Shown here: positions 61,301-64,000 of the stretch, one piece after another
Position numbering within the stretch: the first letter of the stretch is position 1
Layout of the letters: the number at the start of each line of letters is the position of its first letter
From: Branchiostoma floridae
Taxonomy: Eukaryota > Chordata > Leptocardii > Amphioxiformes > Branchiostomatidae
Direction: 5' to 3'
NCBI RefSeq assembly: GCF_000003815.2
Contig: NC_049980.1
Coordinates: 32,150,767-32,214,766 of the forward strand
Length of the DNA: 64,000 nucleotides
Notes under the pieces: model-generated
What the model was told of the DNA's origin: nothing
The model's input: the letters and a program-made list of their open reading frames with translations, nothing else
Database searches by the model: none
Program-made: the position numbers and the translations under genes

Positions 61301-64000
61301 GGAGGAAGTGAGAATCGACTAACCCGGAAAAAAGCTAATATTTGGATCAACTGTATCTTCTACGTTTTGGGAAATATGTTGCGGCATGAGTGGGGTGGAC
61401 GAATAATAATTTTAAGAGGAATTTTGTGACCGACTGATCCAAAATCTCATTAAAAGTTTTAAAAGCGCAGCTTCCAGGGACCCACGAACGTCGGCCGAGC
61501 AGCTAAAAATCGTCGGAAGCCCGCGCGTTCTTCGGCCGACAATGACGATTCATAGCTGGCTGGCACGTCGGCCGAGCTAAATTCTTGATTTTATGAATTG
61601 ATATGGAAGCTCTATATATGCCATAACCATGTAACACACTCGTTTTGGAGTTGAGACTGAGTCGACTCAGGACTGTGCAAGGAGAACTCTAGGCCGAAGA
61701 AGTAGCATTTTCTAGTAGGAATTCCACTTGAGTAGACCAAAGCCCCCAAGCACGTGTGTAAACCCAAGCTTAAATGTAGTAAAGATCTAACAGATGTATG
61801 GTGCAGGAGCACGGACACCCACAAAGCGTCCCCACATCCCCTGACAAGGGACGGACTATTTCATTGAGGTTGTATCATGCCATAACCACCATGGTAGTAA
61901 CCATAGTAGTAGTAGTACATACCAGCTGCAGGGAATACTTCGATTTCACATAGGCTCAGGATTCGGTTGGGCCCGAGAAGACGGACGCTCACATAGCGTC
62001 CCCGCATCCCCCCACACGGGACGGAAATGGTCGGCTGGCTCACGTCGATTTGATGGTCACCACCACACTGTGGGTTCGTGCTGACCTGGTCGGAATCCCC
62101 GATGTGGATGTTGAAGGGGTTGAGTCGTTCAGGGCAACAATCCTGGCGGTTGAAGATGACGACTCTGTAGATATCGGATACAGGGCAATGGCACTGGAGT
62201 TTTATACACATCATATGTTTGGATGAACGTTTCTACGAAACACCACATATTACTGACATTACTTGTAAACTTTGATAGATCCGCCGTCACTATCACAATA
62301 TCGGGACTTGCATCTTGAGCTTCTTCTTCGCCACGTATAGATTGACTTGAATTATCGATTCCTACACCATATCATTAGACTTTATAACATAACATTGACT
62401 GATTTACGTTCATGTGTCTTGTCTACTGCGTCTAGTTATTATGTAATGTGATTTTGCTCCATTCTGTAAAATCAACGGTATTCAGAAGTACTACTGCTCA
62501 GGGGTAACTCTGTAATGTTGATTTAATGAATAATATATATATATATATTCAATCTTTATTCATTAGGCCACAGCAAGTAAAGGCCCCCCACACACATAAT
62601 GGTACAGTCGGCCCCTCGTTCCCAGCCCCTCGTGCCCATATGGGCACGGTAGGCCTGGCTCCGGGAGCGCTCCTTACCCAGATGAAAAAAAGGCCACAAT
62701 GACCATGTGGCCCTTATACAGAGATAGTACAGAGGTGTGCGCGTTTGTGTGAGTGGCCTTAATTGTTTTGAATATTTACTGTAATTGCTCATATGATATA
62801 TATGAACATATATACGTACCTATCAACCTCATACGATTGACCGAGATCCACCGACCAGGTTGGATTAGCATCTCCAGACCTTGTTGCTGAACAGGAACCA
62901 GCGTAATGGTTGGTATTGGTGTTTCCGTCCACGGCAAGGCCGGGGGGCTGGGCGGTGCTTGTTTGGAACGCTGGCTTCCCCACGGCGACATTGACACCTA
63001 CCACAGGCGAGAGGACTGTTATCAACACTGTCACTTTAACTGACTCAAGTTGAAGAAGATTTTTTAAGTTCTAACAGAGCTACATGTATTTTAGCAGGAC
63101 GCCGAGTCACCTTATTGGCAGGCGTCGCTTACATTAGGGTTACCGTTGCTACGGTTCCACTTTCAGGTGGGACATAACCATGTTTGAATGAGGGAGGGAA
63201 GGCTGTCGAAAGGCGAAAGCTCAGCAAAGCTTTTGTAGCAAACACAAAAATGGACAGTGTCAGTACTCTTTTTAGCCACTTAGTTATAAGTTAGTTAGTC
63301 TGCGACGCAATTTTCCGTCTCGTATTAAAGTAAACGGTTGCCTTTTTGAACGGTCGTCACCTTTTTGAGCGGTCGTCGCCTTTTGAGCGGTCGTCACCTT
63401 TTTGAGCGGTCGTCGCTTTCTTTGAAAACTTGACGTGAGTTAAGCAACAACAACGTATTTTGCCTCCGTACTTTGTTTAAACATTTGACGTGAGTTAAGC
63501 AACAACAGTGTATTTTTCTTCTATACTTTTTTCAACATTTGACGTGAGTTAAGCATAAAGCGTATTTTGCCTCCGTACGTTTTTCAACATGATTTGACGT
63601 GAGTTAAGCAAGAACGCATCTTTTGCCTTCGTACTTTTGCAACATTTGACGTGAGTTAAGCAAAAAACTTATTTTGTCTCAGCACTCAAGATTTCGTATT
63701 GAAGTAGGTACCTATATACTTGCGAAGCTTAAATTATAGCATGTAAAGCGCCCTTTTTATACACGTCAAAGTAACGTATATATACACATAGCTCACAGAA
63801 GAAACCAGAGCAACCTGCTACATGTAGAGGGCATAAACATTACGCCATGAACATGTAAACTTAATGTAGTAAAAACCTACCAGCGACGGGAAATACTTGG
63901 ACTTCGCACAGGGTGAGTACTCGGTATCCGGGAGCACGGATGCCCACATAGCGTCCCCACATCCCCTGACAGGAGACGGAAATGGACGGCTGGTTCACGT
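36410..64000 (-). CDS. Polycystin-1-like receptor-channel, copy B (5' partial, 36 exons visible)
   Basis: Paralogue of the plus-strand gene at 1-23139. Exons in transcript order: 64000-63881, 62997-62820, 62164-61923, 60794-60348, 59854-59558, 59404-59127, 58584-58338 (with gap), 58178-57915, 57705-57289, 56709-56613, 56323-56139, 55922-55662, 53388-53119, 50817-50758, 50406-50341, 50181-50029, 48697-48639, 47854-47732, 46896-46819, 46671-46540, 46201-46114, 45565-45417, 45286-45044, 44698-44227, 43769-43597, 42752-42522, 42256-42089, 41695-41538, 41209-40537, 40291-40135, 39718-39480, 39270-39096, 38804-38112, 37945-37695, 37160-36875, 36549-36410. All junctions keep frame and all donors are GT. 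Domains: FTP lectins, discoidin, half FTP, galactose-binding-like, PAN, beta-trefoil-like, FN3 x3, linkers, GAIN-like, GPS, PLAT, polycystin channel. Confidence 0.9.
36875..37945 (-). CDS. Copy B exons 37695-37945 and 36875-37160: channel S4-S6 and pore
   Basis: INISKFLRLLRFNPLMSVLM (S4), FAVYFTFLFLSFVQLGHLVF (S5), pore FLCSLGIFDFDEIL, S6 LCIVFIIIINILVAIINDAL. The pore has Ile where copy A has Ser and PKD2 channels have Asp. The intron between (37161-37694) has no recognised element. Confidence 0.93.
38112..39270 (-). CDS. Copy B exons 39096-39270 and 38112-38804: polycystin extracellular domain
   Basis: Same lengths as copy A (175 and 693 nt): DDYWSWARDVLVPGLFQDQH, CGFHQRYTSLFLNQECNSG, YGSGGYVARVGRNIDTAL, VEFTVYNANINFFSTMSYTV. 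Here the second exon ends CATCATG|GTAATA, a normal donor, unlike copy A. The intron around 38860-38830 is alignable with copy A near 20460. Confidence 0.93.
39340..39400. repeat. (GT)n microsatellite, matching copy A's (CA)n
   Basis: gtgtgt run in the intron equivalent to copy A 19590-19898; orientation is as expected for the inverted duplicate. Confidence 0.85.
39480..41209 (-). CDS. Copy B exons 40537-41209, 40135-40291, 39480-39718: PLAT end and membrane helices 2 to 6
   Basis: CNDWLSLDRGDGRINRILPA, CIIYTTMIANAMWY, FVYLAWSVLVLVCCVSAFL, ILAVSALVSFICKKAAVAS, VVGFFVIVMILLVVANGG. The last exon has one extra codon in its basic loop (SDAESQKERKKKEE) relative to A. The exon 40135-40291 donor is GTTTGT. 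Confidence 0.92.
39841..40134. other. Intron, nothing recognised
   Basis: No element recognised. Confidence 0.45.
41276..41410. repeat. Intron repeat shared with copy A
   Basis: ggacaggtgatcacctaggg and cacttgtacaggtttgacct are the inverse of 17690-17850 in copy A's matching intron. Confidence 0.65.
41538..42256 (-). CDS. Copy B exons 42089-42256 and 41538-41695: PLAT domain
   Basis: YYYKITVYTSYGRGSGTKSN, VAFSLFGDKGSTGVRVF, then VDIFLMAVEESLGDLHRLQI. Same exon lengths as copy A (168 and 158 nt). The intron 41696-42088 is AT-rich with no recognised repeat. Confidence 0.92.
42522..42752 (-). CDS. Copy B exon: GPS and first transmembrane helix
   Basis: VCACNHMTAFGAGFVTAPN and VLATVLTTLALYFVGVIFL; the same Met-Thr cleavage pair as copy A. 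231 nt in both copies. Confidence 0.93.
43079..43477. mobile_element. Large foldback element (about 400 bp)
   Basis: Left arm caattactcaagcagctgga, then cagtgacactgaaaagatct and ggtagaaacaggttttatac. Right arm, inverse: gtataaagcctgtttctaca, cttcagtgtcactgac, ccggttgcttgagtaattg. Non-coding. Absent from copy A's matching intron (15880-16262); a fragment lies at 7463-7560. Confidence 0.75.
43597..44698 (-). CDS. Copy B exons 44227-44698 and 43597-43769: GAIN-like beta part
   Basis: CYHDNPFTWGNNSNIINSGV, VFGRGEGLAHSKNCEVCLTW, VLRLSCRYWAEDTENWLPN. Two codons longer than copy A in each exon (SR before SVMFF-type segment; SL before NGTQ). The intron 43770-44226 contains a dispersed cagtgaaacctgtacaagta repeat at about 43818-43930. 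Confidence 0.88.
45044..47854 (-). CDS. Copy B exons 47732-47854, 46819-46896, 46540-46671, 46114-46201, 45417-45565, 45044-45286: GAIN-like stalk, helical part
   Basis: TFPPSMVEGLAIPAIDNVDV, DLDDRPVIPGSADRTLANNA, ACKQALETLKSASERLGTTN, LSYITVLDNLNYDLARKAV, MVRSAGHLFYEAQSRGSQT, KRAVVARGRRTLNVMADRLR. Each exon pairs with one in copy A. The second is 26 codons, against 19 in copy A, and the fifth is five codons longer. Confidence 0.8.
45598..46113. other. Intron, nothing recognised
   Basis: AT-rich, with no identified element. Confidence 0.45.
46930..47380 (+). mobile_element. Possible degenerate retroelement fragment
   Basis: An open frame of 146 codons with no recognised domain. The segment ttgttgccatacattgtact resembles 31008-31030. 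Probably a decayed 3' end of a dispersed element; class uncertain. Confidence 0.3.
47913..48066. mobile_element. Foldback MITE
   Basis: Left arm ctaatctccaagcagatctt, right arm agatctgcttggagattag, with inner arms gtggcataagatagtatcat and gatattatcttatgccacag. Lies in copy B only. Confidence 0.8.
48070..48260 (+). mobile_element. SINE body fragment
   Basis: gggtactttacacgactttc and cacccaggggtaacaatggg align with the SINE at 796-985 (ggcactttacacgaccttcc; cacccaggtgtaaaaatggg). The tRNA-like head is eroded. Confidence 0.55.
48639..50817 (-). CDS. Copy B exons 50758-50817, 50341-50406, 50029-50181, 48639-48697: Ser/Thr-rich and acidic linker
   Basis: ETATVQQTSMSTDVSSTEST, TPLSTRARSTTENFVPDTTE, VLSDDGFGGFGPLESYESLE, SDQSLSDASVADDVDTSE. 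The first exon could start earlier at a second acceptor (see findings). The last exon's acceptor survives right at the assembly gap edge. Confidence 0.78.
48703..49676. other. Assembly gap (974 N)
   Basis: Unsequenced. It lies in the intron just upstream, in transcript sense, of exon 48639-48697, so no coding exon of the copy A set is missing here. Confidence 1.
50818..53118. repeat. Intron expanded by a repeated element
   Basis: 2.3 kb, against 0.7 kb in copy A. From about 51680 to 52900 related blocks recur: attaatgcaaatta-like, gctgcagtaccttaga (51878; 52461; 52755) and cctaccaaat-atc (51951; 52096; 52534; 52677). Also a gggcccggccgggcagcttt fragment at about 51227, akin to the MITE at 57045-57245. 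Confidence 0.65.
53119..53388 (-). CDS. Copy B exon: fibronectin III domain 3
   Basis: SPRDFRAVTVTDRSATLVWA, VVAYLLELIPVLSPSEAA, TADLTGLAPLQPYAARLKAV. Same 270-nt phase 1-1 exon as copy A and one of the best conserved. Confidence 0.92.
53890..54560. repeat. Minisatellite, unit about 105-136 bp
   Basis: About five diverged copies marked by tagaccagtccaaaaatac at 53959, 54065, 54182, 54309 and 54445, alternating with aaaatccccc and gaatggactcttcca blocks. Confidence 0.8.
54700..55325. repeat. Satellite-like tandem repeat, unit about 158-162 bp
   Basis: Four copies with the shared words ccaaaatttaggtcatttgg, ctaaatttcaggtcatctgg, ccaaatttcagctaattcgg and ccaaatttcaagtcattcgg. Followed by a (GAAA)n run at 55353-55395. 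Confidence 0.8.
55353..55395. repeat. (GAAA)n microsatellite
   Basis: About ten gaaa units. Confidence 0.95.
55662..55922 (-). CDS. Copy B exon: fibronectin III domain 2
   Basis: IHNLTVSLVTDEGFYVTWNV, VVIGYQVTYHLMGSENIDEL, LLSGVQYNVSVRAITTVF. One codon shorter than copy A. Confidence 0.9.
56139..56709 (-). CDS. Copy B exons 56613-56709 and 56139-56323: fibronectin III-like module 1
   Basis: VTGILVEEVGPGTVLAHWDV and LTTSWNVSWDTDFFNFTNLE, LEVYLMTPRSHIYLSYS. Three codons shorter than copy A at the end of the first exon; the phase 2 junction is kept. Confidence 0.75.
57045..57245. mobile_element. MITE with long GC-rich inverted ends
   Basis: Left catttccaaaccggggcccg, right ccccggtttggaaatgtgac, with a gaccggg/cccgaccgg interior. 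Inserted in copy B's intron 56710-57288 only. A one-sided relative is at 51220-51260. Confidence 0.8.
57289..57705 (-). CDS. Copy B exon: Cys-rich beta-trefoil (ricin-type lectin-like) module
   Basis: YFLFEWTPTPHMTCSCMYAN, SQCLELLSNNTVVTADCSPI, LSWRVLGREVCFDNRDGVVE. 417 nt, same as copy A. Cysteines are all conserved between the copies, which supports a disulfide-bonded extracellular fold. Confidence 0.68.
57915..58178 (-). CDS. Copy B exon: PAN/apple domain
   Basis: LADCAIRCLEEPTFFCQSFQ and YEAGIRHCEMFGWAAPKDGP. 264 nt phase 1-1, as in copy A. Confidence 0.87.
58338..59404 (-). CDS. Copy B exons 59127-59404 and 58338-58584: galactose-binding-like module, gapped
   Basis: NIGGINVAALSSGGHC, WVQLKFDGYYFINRAKIAQS, VTQVYYDEF, gap, then KMTVLTTYTASTSAFMRAQF. 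The 100-N gap stands for about 28 nt if the exon has copy A's length. The intron 58585-59126 shows no recognised element besides a gcaataaacttc tail near 59080. Confidence 0.75.
58418..58517. other. Assembly gap (100 N) inside a copy B exon
   Basis: Exactly 100 N, a conventional unknown-size gap. Copy A has 28 nt between the flanking matched bases, so the gap length is probably wrong. 100 and 28 leave the same remainder modulo 3, so the frame is preserved by chance. Confidence 0.95.
59558..59854 (-). CDS. Copy B exon: FTP domain, C-terminal half
   Basis: HHWWNVDLDRQWAIDRVTVV, NPFFIHIGDNGQNVSANPQC, IPCGGMRGRYVGIRL. 297 nt, same as copy A, and likewise lacking the N-terminal half of the FTP fold. 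It splices in frame from the discoidin exon (LPVHHWW). The intron 59855-60347 shows no further exon. Confidence 0.88.
60348..60794 (-). CDS. Copy B exon: F5/8 type C (discoidin) domain
   Basis: A complete domain in one 447-nt phase 1-1 exon: DASKALDGDTATNWNPMGTP, NNWYIVLDIAQVQTLTGVAV, WEYVVSVSNVQAGTNRRQ, ARYWIFVITRTHGGWQPWLT and a closing LDLYGL. A-L-D-G-x-x-x-T-x-W-x-P and W-x-x-L-D are classic discoidin features. Absent from copy A in this window. Confidence 0.92.
60795..61800. other. Intron with CpG-rich palindromic words
   Basis: cggccga/tcggccg words recur near 61147, 61490, 61535 and 61570 and may mark an unclassified element. No exon recognised. Confidence 0.4.
61801..61858 (-). pseudogene. 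Relic of an FTP-domain exon
   Basis: The minus strand reads CQGMWGRFVGVRAPAPY and then reaches a stop within four codons. It matches the FTP exon at 63881-64000 (CQGMWGRYVGIRAPGY) more closely than its neighbour at 61923 (CGGMRGRYVSVRL). No in-phase splice sites. Confidence 0.75.
61923..62997 (-). CDS. Copy B exons 62820-62997 and 61923-62164: complete FTP lectin domain
   Basis: First half: NVAVGKPAFQTSTAQPPGLA, VDGNTNTNHYAGSCSATRSG, PTWSVDLGQSYEVDR. Second half: VVIFNRQDCCPERLNPFNIH, NPQCGGDHQID, VPCGGMRGRYVSVRL, LCEIEVFPAA. N-V-A-x-G-K, A-V-D-G-N, D-C-C-x-E-R-L-N and C-G-G-x-x-G-R-Y are hallmarks of fucolectin/tachylectin-4 domains. The internal junction is phase 2; the outer ends are phase 1. 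The intron 62165-62819 has a (TA)n run at about 62530. Confidence 0.93.
63300..63430. repeat. Minisatellite, unit about 21 bp
   Basis: Four copies of gcctttttgagcggtcgtc-type units. A related single unit, ggacggtcgtcgtctttcgc, occurs at about 3641 in copy A. Confidence 0.8.
63420..63700. repeat. Tandem repeat, unit about 57-62 bp, five copies
   Basis: Each unit has acttgacgtgagttaagcaa (or catttgacgtgagttaagca), then a cgtattttgcctccgtac block. Contiguous, with no unique spacers. Confidence 0.88.
63881..64000 (-). CDS. Copy B exon: FTP domain C-terminal part (cut by window edge)
   Basis: VNQPSISVSCQGMWGRYVGI, then LTLCEVQVFPVA, ending G|GTAGGT. It joins in frame to the next FTP exon at 62997. 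The rest of the domain, and any trefoil, C-type lectin or signal peptide, lies beyond the window. Confidence 0.88.

Noticed and set aside
63420-63700. Regular repeats that could suggest a CRISPR array
   Set aside because: The units are contiguous, diverged and have no unique spacers; the host is an intron-rich animal genome.
1-64000. Copies A and B as two alleles misassembled
   Set aside because: They differ in N-terminal modules, intron insertions and several codon-length changes, and face opposite ways around a third gene; haplotype duplication is less likely but not excluded without read depth.

Overview
This is an intron-rich animal window. It holds three multi-exon genes, non-LTR retrotransposon tails, tRNA-derived SINEs, foldback MITEs and tetranucleotide microsatellites. 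The gene content (lectin-decorated polycystin-1-like receptor-channels and an arylsulfatase B-like gene) and the repeat style suggest an invertebrate deuterostome, most likely a lancelet (Branchiostoma). The taxon is inferred, not proven by the sequence. I rebuilt gene models by following splice sites and reading-frame phase; every junction listed keeps frame.

Layout. (1) 1-23139, plus strand: polycystin-1-like copy A, 34 exons, 5' end outside the window. Its order is trefoil, C-type lectin, half an FTP lectin domain, a galactose-binding-like module, PAN/apple, a beta-trefoil (ricin-type-like) module, three fibronectin III-like modules, acidic Ser/Thr linkers, a GAIN-like stalk, GPS, PLAT, membrane helices, polycystin extracellular domain, channel, stop. 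(2) 24697-35118, minus strand: a complete 14-exon arylsulfatase B-like gene (483 codons) with the CTPSR active-site motif. (3) 36410-64000, minus strand: polycystin-1-like copy B, 36 exons visible, 5' end outside the window. It matches copy A exon for exon from the half FTP domain to the stop. Upstream of that it has extra FTP lectin and discoidin exons instead of trefoil plus C-type lectin.

Copies A and B form an inverted, tail-to-tail duplication with the sulfatase gene between them. Several introns are still alignable between the copies; others were expanded in B by MITEs and satellites. The N-terminal modules are phase 1-1 exons, so they can be gained or lost without breaking frame, and the N-terminal ends of the two copies are where they differ. 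Both copies lack the pore aspartate of PKD2-type channels.

The most unusual structure is in the sulfatase gene. Pieces of at least four exons (2, 10, 12, 14) have been copied in tandem into adjoining introns, and a 32-bp minisatellite repeats the stop codon. Downstream of exon 13 there are eight copies, about 106 bp apart, of the start of the last exon. Three of them keep a splice acceptor, an open 81-nt reading frame and a GT donor in matching phase, so they could be used as cassette exons. Two assembly gaps (48703-49676 and 58418-58517) lie in copy B.
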